Shown one piece after another: positions 1-8,577 of a stretch of 64,000 nucleotides of DNA. Origin of the DNA: Gemmatimonadaceae bacterium (GTDB taxonomy: Bacteria > Gemmatimonadota > Gemmatimonadetes > Gemmatimonadales > Gemmatimonadaceae); contig JACCRF010000034.1 in assembly GCA_013813715.1 (NCBI GenBank), forward strand, positions 62,001 to 126,000, in the 5' to 3' direction. The position numbers and the translations under genes were made by a program. Positions within the stretch are counted from its first letter, which is position 1. Every line of letters begins with the position of its first letter. The notes beneath the pieces are model-generated. The model was not told where the DNA came from. It did no database searches and saw only the letters and a list, made by a program, of their open reading frames with translations.

Positions 1-1841
1 TCAGTAAGGCCGGGGCCCTGGAAGTAGAAGCGCTGGTTGCTGTAGACTCCGCCCCCCGTTGCGCGATCGAAGAACAGCGAGCTCATGGCCTGATGGTAGC
101 GTCCCCAGTGCGCCTTCAGAACGAGCGAGTTCATTCCTGAAACATCCCAGACGACACCAATGCGCGGATCGAATGCCTGATGACGCGCGGAGAGAAAACG
201 CTCTGCGCTGTCGGCGGCCGGCGTGAGCCACCCGGCCCAGCCGCTGTACCGCACCCCTGGAGTTATCGTGAGAGCGGGAATGGGACTGAAGTAGTCCTGA
301 ACAAAAAAAGCTCCCTCCTCGATGTCCGACTGGAGACGTATCTCTCCGCCCCATTCGCTGGCGACGTCGGGCCACGTCTGCGCCCGCGTCACATCGATCA
401 GCTGAGTTGCAGGATCGGGATATGGAAACCAGGTGAGGCCGCCGTTGCGCGTGCGCTCGTTGCGCCACCAGCCGCGCGTGTAGTCGCCTCCCACGGAGAT
501 TCTATTCTCTCCGCCAAACAACGCGTGCTGCGTCTTCCATGTCGCGTTGCCGCTGATGCTGCGCGGCTCGAGCCTCTCGTTGAATACGGAGTTTTGATAG
601 ACGGGCTGCCGGCCAACGCTGAATACCTGAATCGCTGGAACGTCTGCGCCTCCGTAGCCGCGCCGCGTTTCGCGCGCATTGAATCCCGCCACGCGCGCGT
701 CGAACGAGGTCGCGCTTCCGGTGCGCGTCCAACTCAGAGAGTAGAATGTTGCGGGAGACTCAATTCGTCGCGCCGCGGCCGGGTCGTTGATTCCGTTCAG
801 CTCGGCGCGCTCGACATCGCTTCCACTGAAGCCGATTAGAGCGTCAACACGGTCTCGCAATGCCGGAATCAGCGTGAACTTCGCGATGCCGCGCGCGTCG
901 CGGAAATCCTGAATCTCCGCGCGTACGTCGGTTTCAGCCGGCGTCGTCAGGTTGGGCACATGGACGTTTCGATCCACGACCTGTCCAGCGACGAAATAGA
1001 AGAGACGGTCACGCAAGATCGGGCCCCGCAACTCCGCGCTCAACTCGCGCCGCATCGTCTGTTCTGTGCCCTCCTCGCTGGGACGGATGTTGGTGGCAGT
1101 GAGCGAGGGCGAGACGTAGTTGGCGCGAAGCGTCCCCTGCCAGTCGTTCGTGCCCGTCAGAGTGATCGCGTTGATGATGCCGCCCTGAAAACTTCCATAC
1201 TCGGCGCCAGCGCCAAGCCCCCGCACCTCGAGGGCTTCGATCCAGTCTATGCTCGGCGCGAGGAAATCGCCGCCGACACCAGGGTGATTCACGCTCGCGC
1301 CATCGAGCTGATAGTTGTTGGCCGCATCGCCCGCGCCGCCCCACACGAAACCCTTTCGCGCACCCGGTACGAGATCGACCAGGCCCCCTGCCTCGCGAGC
1401 CATCGGGACCAGCCTTACGTCATTGACGGTGATTCGTCGAGTGAGCTCGGCCGAGGAGGCATCGATGGAAGTCGGCGATACGGTTACCGTGACAGTCGAG
1501 AGCTGGGTCGGCGAGGCCGACAGCGTTACACGAATGGTCGCGGGCTGCCCGGCGATGACTCGGAGGAATGGCAGCCGCGCTTCGCGGAATCCGATCCGCC
1601 TCGCCATGACCCCGTACAGGCCGGGAGCAAGCGATGGTAGCGTGAAGGCGCCGTTATCGGCGCTGATTGCCTCAAACGCGGTTACGGTCTCCGCGCGGCC
1701 GAGCCTCACCGTTGCGCCGGCCAGCGGTGCGCCGGTTTCGCTGACGACGATGCCAGTCACCGCGCCCGTTGCTGGGCGTTGCTGGGCTGAAAGCGGCGCG
1801 ACAAGAAAAAGTGCGGCGATTGCGACTACGAGACGGGGCAT
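1..1841 (-). CDS. TonB-dependent outer membrane receptor, 3' end outside the window
   Basis: An open frame runs from ATG at 1841-1839 to the window edge (613 full codons) with no stop. The product starts with a signal peptide (MPRLVVAIAALFLVAPLSA), followed by a carboxypeptidase-regulatory-like beta domain at about residues 25-110 (TGIVVSETGAPLAGATVRLG). A plug region follows, with the segment NNYQLDGASVNHPG and a GGIINAITLTGTND strand, then alternating barrel-like sequence to the edge. Proteins of this type sit in the outer membrane and import or bind ligands using TonB energy; the ligand cannot be read here. It is transcribed in the same direction as the two genes upstream, with a 184-base gap after the propeller gene in which I see no clear promoter. 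The frame is easy to miss because its stop lies outside the window. Confidence 0.85.
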   Translation of the reverse strand, partial: MPRLVVAIAALFLVAPLSAQQRPATGAVTGIVVSETGAPLAGATVRLGRAETVTAFEAISADNGAFTLPSLAPGLYGVMARRIGFREARLPFLRVIAGQPATIRVTLSASPTQLSTVTVTVSPTSIDASSAELTRRITVNDVRLVPMAREAGGLVDLVPGARKGFVWGGAGDAANNYQLDGASVNHPGVGGDFLAPSIDWIEALEVRGLGAGAEYGSFQGGIINAITLTGTNDWQGTLRANYVSPSLTATNIRPSEEGTEQTMRRELSAELRGPILRDRLFYFVAGQVVDRNVHVPNLTTPAETDVRAEIQDFRDARGIAKFTLIPALRDRVDALIGFSGSDVERAELNGINDPAAARRIESPATFYSLSWTRTGSATSFDARVAGFNARETRRGYGGADVPAIQVFSVGRQPVYQNSVFNERLEPRSISGNATWKTQHALFGGENRISVGGDYTRGWWRNERTRNGGLTWFPYPDPATQLIDVTRAQTWPDVASEWGGEIRLQSDIEEGAFFVQDYFSPIPALTITPGVRYSGWAGWLTPAADSAERFLSARHQAFDPRIGVVWDVSGMNSLVLKAHWGRYHQAMSSLFFDRATGGGVYSNQRFYFQGPGLT

Positions 1842-2025
1842 CCGGCCAGAACGTAGGGCCGGGAATTTGGGGGCGCAATGATGAGACAGCGCCGTTGGGG
1901 TAGTACGCGTTGCCACCGATTCACAGATGGATCGCCGATGCGCATTGGTGTAAAACGGAACTGCAAAACGACTGGGGGTAACGACAGAACGACTTTGCGT
2001 TGCCCCGTGCTACATGTTTGGCTCC

Positions 2026-3342
2026 CTATCGAATCGTCGCCGCCTCGAGATAGATCTTGTCGTTCTCCCGTGCCGTCATGTAGACGGTGCCGCTGCCGAA
2101 CCCGATCAGCGTCCGGCCGACGGGAATCTGCACTCTTTCCACGATCTCGCCCTTGCTGTTGACCACATCGTAAACGGGCCCGCCGGGAATCGCCGACGTT
2201 GGAATCGTGCGGATCCAGATGTTACCGTCAGTATCCGTGCGTACCGCTCCCGCGAAAAAGGCCGGCTTGTAGTCGGGGAGTTCACTCGCCGGCACGAAGG
2301 TCATCTGCGCCTGCCTCGTGCGCGCAGCGTCCCGCTGCGGTCCGCCTTCTCCGCTTCCAGCGGGTGGACCCGTCACGATCATGATCTGTGGTCCGCCGCC
2401 CCCGCCGCCCCCGCCCGATCCCTGAGCAGCGCCAACACCACCGAATGGGAGGTTCGGCGCGCTGGCGCCCATTCGCGCACGCGCCGCCTTCACGGAATCG
2501 ATGAACGCGACCTTGTCCTCGTCGGTCAGGCGCTGCCAGTCGAACGGAATCTTCGAAAACGAGGATTTGACGCCTTGGGGAGTGACCACGTCCACGTGAT
2601 AGTCGCGCCCGCGCACGATCGCAACCGAGCCATCGGAAAGCACGCCCCAGTCGTCGACCACGGGCAGCGGATTGATCTGCGAAGTCATGGAAACGCGGTC
2701 GCCCTCCTGCGCCACATCCATCCTGATCTTTGGAGTCTTGATATAGGTGACCGTGTCGAGCTTGCGCGTCGCGAGATCTATTCTGACTATCGCCGCGGAA
2801 TCGGGCATCTGTGGCGGCACGAAGCCCGCGGTACGGGGGCCGGCGCCTCCCATCTGAAAGCGCGGCGACGTTCGATAGATCAGCGCGCCCTTGCCGTCGA
2901 AGGCCGCGCCGCCGACGGCACCGGCGAGCATCTGCGCGTCTTCCGACCTGGGAACAGACATCACCCGGCCGATTCGGCCGGCCGGATCGATCACCATCAT
3001 CGACAGTGACTGCGGATCGACGAAGAGTGTCGAATCTCCACGATACGCGATGAGGCCACCCGTGCGCCCGCTGTATGCGTTACCGGTGGCGCTGCTCGAA
3101 TCCGCCACGACGATGAAGCTCTTCAGCTCCCGGTCGAGGAGGATGACGCGGCGATTCGCCGGATCGTTGACGAGCACCCCGCGCGTGGAGAGGGCGCGCA
3201 CCGACGCCACCGACGAGAGCGATTCGACAGACCTCGCCGTAACCGCGCCGAGCTGGCGAATTGGCGGGCGCTGCTGAGCGGCGGAAAGTGACGCAGTGGC
3301 CGCAAGCAGTGCTATCGAAGTAGAACGTGTGTAAAGTCTCAT
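2026..3342 (-). CDS. Exported protein, probable beta-propeller, function unknown
   Basis: A 438-residue protein with an N-terminal signal peptide (MRLYTRSTSIALLAATASL, then SAAQQ). The body has repeated short beta-rich units such as GGLIAYRGDSTLFVDPQS, DWGVLSDGSVAIVRGRDYH and VRTDTDGNIWIRTIPTS, the rhythm of a six-bladed propeller. A glycine-rich stretch (GSGGGGGGGG) interrupts it at about residues 310-320. No catalytic motif is recognisable. The gene begins 32 bases after the stop of the large TonB-dependent receptor and is probably co-transcribed with it, so the product may be a periplasmic or surface partner of that receptor. The partnership is inferred from position only. Confidence 0.75.
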   Translation of the reverse strand: MRLYTRSTSIALLAATASLSAAQQRPPIRQLGAVTARSVESLSSVASVRALSTRGVLVNDPANRRVILLDRELKSFIVVADSSSATGNAYSGRTGGLIAYRGDSTLFVDPQSLSMMVIDPAGRIGRVMSVPRSEDAQMLAGAVGGAAFDGKGALIYRTSPRFQMGGAGPRTAGFVPPQMPDSAAIVRIDLATRKLDTVTYIKTPKIRMDVAQEGDRVSMTSQINPLPVVDDWGVLSDGSVAIVRGRDYHVDVVTPQGVKSSFSKIPFDWQRLTDEDKVAFIDSVKAARARMGASAPNLPFGGVGAAQGSGGGGGGGGPQIMIVTGPPAGSGEGGPQRDAARTRQAQMTFVPASELPDYKPAFFAGAVRTDTDGNIWIRTIPTSAIPGGPVYDVVNSKGEIVERVQIPVGRTLIGFGSGTVYMTARENDKIYLEAATIR

Positions 3343-3374
3343 TGTTGCGCCAGTAAGAGAGGGTGCTTCGTCAG

Positions 3375-6300
3375 TCAGCGTCTGATGATAACCTGGTTGC
3401 CGCCGCCACCCGCGGTAAACGTCATGTCGCCGCCGGCCATGACAGGGGCGCCGCCGAACATGCCGCCACGCGTGAATCCGGCGGTTCCGTTGCGAATCGA
3501 CGCGAGATACCGAGGCTCGAGTAAGCTTGCCACAATGGGAGGGAGTTTGCGCCGCTGCTCGGCGTTGAGCAGGTCGTTGACAACGGGCCCGAGCTTCATG
3601 AGCAGATCGACCGTGGCTTTCCGCGCGGCGATGTACCTGTCGTAGGCCTCGTCCTGATCGTACGATTCAGTGAGGTCCGCGAAATGCTTCGCCACTGGCG
3701 ACCATACGATGTCATTTCGAATGGTGTACAGGCGGTTGAGCACGGCGATGCTGTCGGCCTGCGGACCGGTCAGCTTGAGCGAGTCCTGCTGACGAAGTAT
3801 TGTCGCCATCGGATTCGGGATTCCGCCGCTACCGTACATCGCCCTCAGCATAGGCTCGGCGATTTTCGTGCCCTCCGTCCTGCGGCCCCGGTCTAGCTGC
3901 TGCGTGAGGAGCTGCCTTTCGCGAGTAGGGCCGATGTCGAAACGAAGCATCGCGGTGAGCGTCACCGGAATACGAAATGCGCCGACCGCCTGGTTGGTCG
4001 AACCGAAGCGCTCATTGACCTCGTACCTGTAAAGGCGCGTCTGTGGATCGAAGCCTCGCACATACAGCAGCGACTGATCGGGAAATGAGGGCTGCCCCCA
4101 ACCACGGAGCTTGTCGGACCCGTTGATGAGCAGATCAGCCGCACCGAGGGGATTCGACAACTGAAATGACAACGTCGCCCGCTGCGGCATCCGCACCTTT
4201 ATCGGGTTGAACGAGATCGACATGGATGCATTTGACGACCACGGGCTCTGGCAGCTGTTTCGAGCAGCGAGCCGTCCGACCTGATTTGCGAGGCAGCTTC
4301 GCGCGGCATCGGACCCCTGGTCCATCAGCGACTGCATTGCGGCGCCCGCCGCGGGATCGGAATCCGACCCCGGCCGGAAGATGAATGCGCGGTCGTTCGA
4401 GTACCCGTCCCCGTTGACGTCGCCGGCGATCATTGGCGTGAACGGCGTGCCCGACCTGAAAGACCCGAACCAGTTGACGCGCACGAAGTCGAAGAAGTTG
4501 TAGCCGAGGTTGTAGACGATCTGGTGGCGGGAATCGAACGCTGAGCGCGCCCACTCGACGGCGAGCGGGTTGCTCACGGTGCTGCCGAAGCCGCGAGTCT
4601 GTTCGCGGACGTTCGAATAGACGTAGGATAGACTCCAGTTCAGCGTCGAACTGAAGCTCGTCGGCGCGACGCGGAGGCTGAGCTGCCGGCTATCCGATCT
4701 CAGGTCCGACACGAATTGCGTGACGCGCGAGTACTTCTCTGACACCCGGGCGTCGCGAGACGCGATTGCTCCCGTCGTGGGAACGATGCTCGCCGGGAAT
4801 ACGTAGACCGGCCGCCCGTCCTCGTTACCCAGCGCGAATCGCTCGACGGGGCTGAAGTTCAGGTCCAACATGCTCTGCTGGTTCAGGTTCACCGAATACG
4901 TGAAATCGATCGACGTGGAGAACCGGTTGTCGAGACTCGGGCCGCTCCATTGAAGATTCGATCGAACGCTTCGCGGCGATCTGAAGCTCGCGGAAAAGAG
5001 AGAGACGTTGGGCGATGTGTTGGCGAAGACCGAGCCCGTGGTGCCGTCTGCGCAGCGATCGGGGATGGAAGTGGCGCCCGCCGCGTATGCGTCCCACTCA
5101 GGCGCCGGTACCGCGGAGCCGACGCAGGTGAGTTGCTGCACCGCGCCGGGAAGGCCCGTGTTGTCGACGGCCGAACCCACCGCGTTGGTGCCCGGCATGC
5201 TCTGGAACAATCCGATGCCGCCCCGGACGACGGCGTTCGGCCCGCGTGCCGCGCCCTCGAATCCCGCAATCTGCGCGGCGGTTCCGTACGACCAGGAAAA
5301 TCCGAGGCGGGGACTCACATACACGCGACTCGGGACGCGGTCGTTGCGCACGCCGAAAACGGACTCGACTTCCCGGTTGCGAGCCGGATCGGAAAGAAAG
5401 TGATTTGCGTCGACGCGGACTCCGTACTGTATCTGGAGGGCCCTTGTCCGGCGATAAGAATCGCCCAGCGACAACCCCCCGATGAGCTGGCCGAGGGCGC
5501 GTTGCCGGGTTCCGAGCTGGCGGGTGAAGGAAGCGGGGGCGCCGGCTTCGAGTGCCGCGAGCGAATTGAAAACAAAAGTGCCGAGCAAATTCGACGACTG
5601 CTCCTGCGAGGAGCCATCGCGGCGTACCTCGGCCGTCATCTTCAGGCGGTGCTTGTTATTCGTGCTGAACCATGACATCTGATTCAGAAACGCGACGCTG
5701 TTCGTTGTTTGCGTGCTGTTGAGGGACTGATTGCCACCGAAGAGCAGGCTCTGCACTCCGCTCGTACCGTCGGGGAAAGCTGAGCTCACGAGGACCCTTC
5801 CCGCCGGCATCTCGAGGTATGGCAGCGCCCAGTTGCGTGAAGCACTTACTCCGACGGATGTCTCGCTCAGGATGCCGACGCCGAAGTATGCGTTGTGTCT
5901 CGCCTGGAGTCCGCCCCTCCAATTGGTGCGATCGCCGCTGTGTCCCGGAAGCTCGGTCGCGAGAGCGGTCGCCGGGCTCTGCTTGTTCCAATTGCCGTTG
6001 AATGAAATGTTGAAAGCCTGGCCGCTGGCTGACGATGGCGGGGCAACGTCAATGCTTCCGAAGAGCGACCCCTGGTCTCCGACTCGCTGGCTGGCCACGT
6101 CGCCGAGGCTGAAGGGGACCCGCGCGCGGCCGAGAATGGTGAGAAAACGGTCGACGGAATCCGCCGAAACGCCAGCCGCCTCGAGGCCTTGCGCGTTCGT
6201 GGTGAGCAGCGTCTGGAGGTCGTTCGACCGGCGTCCAAGCTGATACGCAACATTGTAGAAGGAGCGGTCGAACCTGATCGGGCCGGACACCGTTCCGCCG

Positions 6301-7121
6301 AGCGACAGGTTCGAATACTCTCGGCCGAGCGACTGCGCCGCGCGGTCGCTCCACTGCATACCCGGCGCATCTACGTTCGCGCTCATTCCCCGTGTCACGA
6401 AGTTGGATCCCGATCGCGTGCGAAGAGTCATCTGCGCTCCGCTGAATCCGCCGCGCGACACATCGTACGGCGACGTGATAAGCGAGCTGCCGACCGACGC
6501 ATCCCGCGGCAGGTTCGACCCGCCGAACTGCATTCCGTTGAGCGTCGTGTTGTTCTGGTCGACGCCGAGGCCGAGCACCGAAAAGCCGTCGGCGGCGCCG
6601 TCCTGGCCGGGCACCAATTGCACGCCCGGCAGTGAAGCTGCCATCGCGGCGAGATCCCCCATGAGGTCGGCCGGCACCGCGGCATTGTTCAGCGTCTGCT
6701 CGGTTCCGCTTACGTCAGGCAGCATCTCGTTCCGCCGCACCCGCTCTCGCTCGGCGGTTACGGTCACCGCCTCGAGCACCGCTCCGACCCGGGTGAGCCT
6801 GGCGTCGGCGATGAGGATGTCTTCATCCGCAGTGCGCCTCAGCTCGAACCGCTTCGGCGCGTAGCCGAGGGCGGTGAACGAGACCATGTAATCGCCGTCA
6901 CCGCCCGGGAAGGTGATCGTGAACCGGCCACTTGCGTCGGTGCGTGCCGTGCGGCTCACGTTGCCCTCGATGGACGTCACGGTGACGTTGGCGTTTGCGA
7001 TGGCGCTGTCGGGGCCTGAAACGCGTCCCCGAATCACGTCCGCCTGCTGTGCACCGGCCGTCCACGGAAGCGAGGCGGCAGAGAGGACGGCGAGAACGGT
7101 GAGGATACGGCGAAGGAGCAT
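3375..7121 (-). CDS. TonB-dependent receptor with a C-terminal LTxxQ-like helical extension
   Basis: A large outer membrane receptor, 1248 residues from the ATG at 7121. An in-frame GTG at 7154 would add 11 residues, but the ATG start gives an ideal signal peptide (MLLRRILTVLAVLSAASLPW). A regulatory-like beta domain follows (VIRGRVSGPDSAIANANVTV), then a plug (GVQLVPGQDGAADGFSVLGL) and a long barrel that seems to end near VTLTAMLRFDIGP. About 179 further residues follow the barrel, rich in helix, with LKLTGPQ and NAEQRRKL segments resembling the Spy/CpxP LTxxQ pattern, and a Gly-rich tail ending VIIRR rather than the usual terminal aromatic residue. The ligand is unknown. The gene heads the minus-strand block and is divergent from the toxin-antitoxin pair. 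Confidence 0.85.
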   Translation of the reverse strand: MLLRRILTVLAVLSAASLPWTAGAQQADVIRGRVSGPDSAIANANVTVTSIEGNVSRTARTDASGRFTITFPGGDGDYMVSFTALGYAPKRFELRRTADEDILIADARLTRVGAVLEAVTVTAERERVRRNEMLPDVSGTEQTLNNAAVPADLMGDLAAMAASLPGVQLVPGQDGAADGFSVLGLGVDQNNTTLNGMQFGGSNLPRDASVGSSLITSPYDVSRGGFSGAQMTLRTRSGSNFVTRGMSANVDAPGMQWSDRAAQSLGREYSNLSLGGTVSGPIRFDRSFYNVAYQLGRRSNDLQTLLTTNAQGLEAAGVSADSVDRFLTILGRARVPFSLGDVASQRVGDQGSLFGSIDVAPPSSASGQAFNISFNGNWNKQSPATALATELPGHSGDRTNWRGGLQARHNAYFGVGILSETSVGVSASRNWALPYLEMPAGRVLVSSAFPDGTSGVQSLLFGGNQSLNSTQTTNSVAFLNQMSWFSTNNKHRLKMTAEVRRDGSSQEQSSNLLGTFVFNSLAALEAGAPASFTRQLGTRQRALGQLIGGLSLGDSYRRTRALQIQYGVRVDANHFLSDPARNREVESVFGVRNDRVPSRVYVSPRLGFSWSYGTAAQIAGFEGAARGPNAVVRGGIGLFQSMPGTNAVGSAVDNTGLPGAVQQLTCVGSAVPAPEWDAYAAGATSIPDRCADGTTGSVFANTSPNVSLFSASFRSPRSVRSNLQWSGPSLDNRFSTSIDFTYSVNLNQQSMLDLNFSPVERFALGNEDGRPVYVFPASIVPTTGAIASRDARVSEKYSRVTQFVSDLRSDSRQLSLRVAPTSFSSTLNWSLSYVYSNVREQTRGFGSTVSNPLAVEWARSAFDSRHQIVYNLGYNFFDFVRVNWFGSFRSGTPFTPMIAGDVNGDGYSNDRAFIFRPGSDSDPAAGAAMQSLMDQGSDAARSCLANQVGRLAARNSCQSPWSSNASMSISFNPIKVRMPQRATLSFQLSNPLGAADLLINGSDKLRGWGQPSFPDQSLLYVRGFDPQTRLYRYEVNERFGSTNQAVGAFRIPVTLTAMLRFDIGPTRERQLLTQQLDRGRRTEGTKIAEPMLRAMYGSGGIPNPMATILRQQDSLKLTGPQADSIAVLNRLYTIRNDIVWSPVAKHFADLTESYDQDEAYDRYIAARKATVDLLMKLGPVVNDLLNAEQRRKLPPIVASLLEPRYLASIRNGTAGFTRGGMFGGAPVMAGGDMTFTAGGGGNQVIIRR

Positions 7122-7370
7122 TTGCGATTGGTAAGGTGCCGAGCGATTGGACACGGCGACTCTATGAGAAGTTTACGGCAGGTGCACGGGGAAAAGCGGA
7201 AAAAAAACCTTTGCGTCCGGCTTCCGGCTCGATGGGGCGCTTCCGGCCACCGGCTCGAACGGAACGACGGCCCGAAAGTTAGCGCGTCGCCCGATCCTCC
7301 CCGAAATCCGAGTATCGTTGCCCGCTTGATCCGTTCAATCCGCCCGATGGGTCTTACGTTCCCCACCTCT

Positions 7371-7390
7371 ACTCAACATATTTGTTGACT
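7371..7390. promoter_or_regulatory. Imperfect palindrome upstream of the antitoxin gene, candidate operator
   Basis: ACTCAACA (7371-7378) and TGTTGACT (7383-7390) are inverted copies with one mismatch around a 4-base AT centre. The site ends 16 bases before the antitoxin ATG. Xre-type antitoxins usually repress their own promoter through such sites, so an autoregulatory operator is a reasonable inference. No convincing -35/-10 pair was identified in the 7155-7406 divergent gap. Confidence 0.45.
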
Positions 7391-7406
7391 AAGAGAGCCT
7401 TAACCC

Positions 7407-7808
7407 ATGTCAGTATCCTCAGCCACACGAAGATTTTCCTTTCCGGACGAAGTCGAGCTCGTCGATCCGTCGCTTGGCGTTGATCTGCAACGGTTCGGCT
7501 TTCTGATCGCGAGGGCCGTGTTTGAATCGGACTCGGAGATGGCGCTCGCATTCGGGGTTGACCGGAGCAACATGAAGCGGTGGAAGGCGGGTGCTCCGCT
7601 GAGCACCACCAACGCCGCGCGCCTCAAGGCGTTCGACACGGTTGTCTCGCTGCTGATCGGATTCCTGGAGCCGGTTACGATTCCCAAGTGGCTTCGCGGA
7701 ACCAACGTTCACCTCGCGAACCGCCGTCCGATCGACGTCCTCATGCGCGGAACGCTGTCCGAGGTTGTGGCCGCAATAGAGAACGAGCGAACCGGATCCT
7801 TCGGCTGA
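7407..7808 (+). CDS. Antitoxin, Xre/MbcA/ParS family (DUF2384-type toxin-binding domain)
   Basis: A 133-residue protein. The N-terminal half holds a degenerate helix-turn-helix (SEMALAFGVDRSNMKRWKAG). The C-terminal part carries the toxin-binding signature of this family: PKWLRGTNVHLANRRPIDV, then LMRGTLSEVVAAIENERTG ending near the C-terminus. The partner RES toxin gene starts four bases after this stop, the normal order for the module. The antitoxin should bind and neutralise the RES enzyme and repress the shared promoter, for which the palindrome at 7371-7390 is the candidate operator. The ATG at 7407 is the first reasonable start. Confidence 0.85.
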   Translation: MSVSSATRRFSFPDEVELVDPSLGVDLQRFGFLIARAVFESDSEMALAFGVDRSNMKRWKAGAPLSTTNAARLKAFDTVVSLLIGFLEPVTIPKWLRGTNVHLANRRPIDVLMRGTLSEVVAAIENERTGSFG

Positions 7809-7812
7809 GCGA

Positions 7813-8385
7813 TTGTCGAAGCTCAAGCTATGGCGGGTGTTCCCATGGGATGCCCAGGCGCGAGCCGGCGCAGAGTTCAGCCCGGGCTTCAAGCCGGTTG
7901 GGCAGGGAGTGGGACGATTCGACATCCCAGAACTCACTCCGGTCTGGTACTTTGCCGAATCGCCCGCGCATGCCGTAGCCGAAGTGATTCAGGGTCTCAG
8001 AAACCAGAGTCTCGAAGACGCGGATCTGGTGCGATTCGGCCGGCGTCTGGCCATCGTCCCGGTTACAGTAACGGTGGGCAGGGGACGCCATGCAAGGCGG
8101 CTCCCGGACCTGTGCGATCCAGCCGAGCTTGCGAGCCGTAGCGTCCGCCCCGACGCGCTGGCGACTTTCGACTTCGCGCAGACGCAGGCGATCGCGCGAG
8201 ATCTCTTCGATGCCGGGTGCCTCGGGTTCCGCTGGTGGTCGGCACTCGGCGGCGATTGGCATGCTACGATTCTCTGCGACACGCGTTGCAAGGGCGTCCT
8301 TTCGTTCGGGACACCCGAAGCGCTGACCGTGAAATCCGAGTCGGTCGCGGAAGCTGCAGCCCGACTCGCCATTCGCATCGCGTAG
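7813..8385 (+). CDS. RES-domain toxin, predicted NAD-degrading enzyme
   Basis: A 190-residue RES-domain protein with a TTG start four bases after the antitoxin stop. The fold begins at once with LKLWRVFPWD. The family pattern of Arg, Tyr and Glu active-site residues can be matched to R35 (GVGRFD), Y46 (VWYFAES) and E57 (HAVAEV), and a late conserved block GFRWWSALGGDWHATILC is present. Characterised RES toxins deplete NAD+ in the cytoplasm; that activity is inferred from the family. No truncation is visible, so the toxin looks intact. The next 190 bases to the carboxylase gene hold no gene. Confidence 0.85.
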   Translation: MSKLKLWRVFPWDAQARAGAEFSPGFKPVGQGVGRFDIPELTPVWYFAESPAHAVAEVIQGLRNQSLEDADLVRFGRRLAIVPVTVTVGRGRHARRLPDLCDPAELASRSVRPDALATFDFAQTQAIARDLFDAGCLGFRWWSALGGDWHATILCDTRCKGVLSFGTPEALTVKSESVAEAAARLAIRIA

Positions 8386-8577
8386 CTCCCAGCGAGTCAG
8401 GCCCCAAGGAGGGAGCGAGGGAGGACGAACGCCGCGGGTACTTCTGAATCGGTTCCGCGTGCCCGATGGGCGAAGCGAATCGCGGACGATCCGGATTCAT
8501 GATGTGCGCCGATCCTCGGCGCGCAATTGCCCTCCAGGGTGGATGGGCTGTTCCGGGCAAGTTAGCTTTTCGCCGCG

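Noticed and set aside
2014-3009. 331-codon open frame on the plus strand opposite the propeller-like gene
   Set aside because: It is antisense to a well-formed exported protein, is Arg/Pro-rich without domains, and is the usual shadow of GC-rich coding DNA.
8385-8416. Inverted repeat GCTCCC/GGGAGC after the RES gene as terminator
   Set aside because: Six-base stem with a 20-base loop and no T-run; too weak to call.
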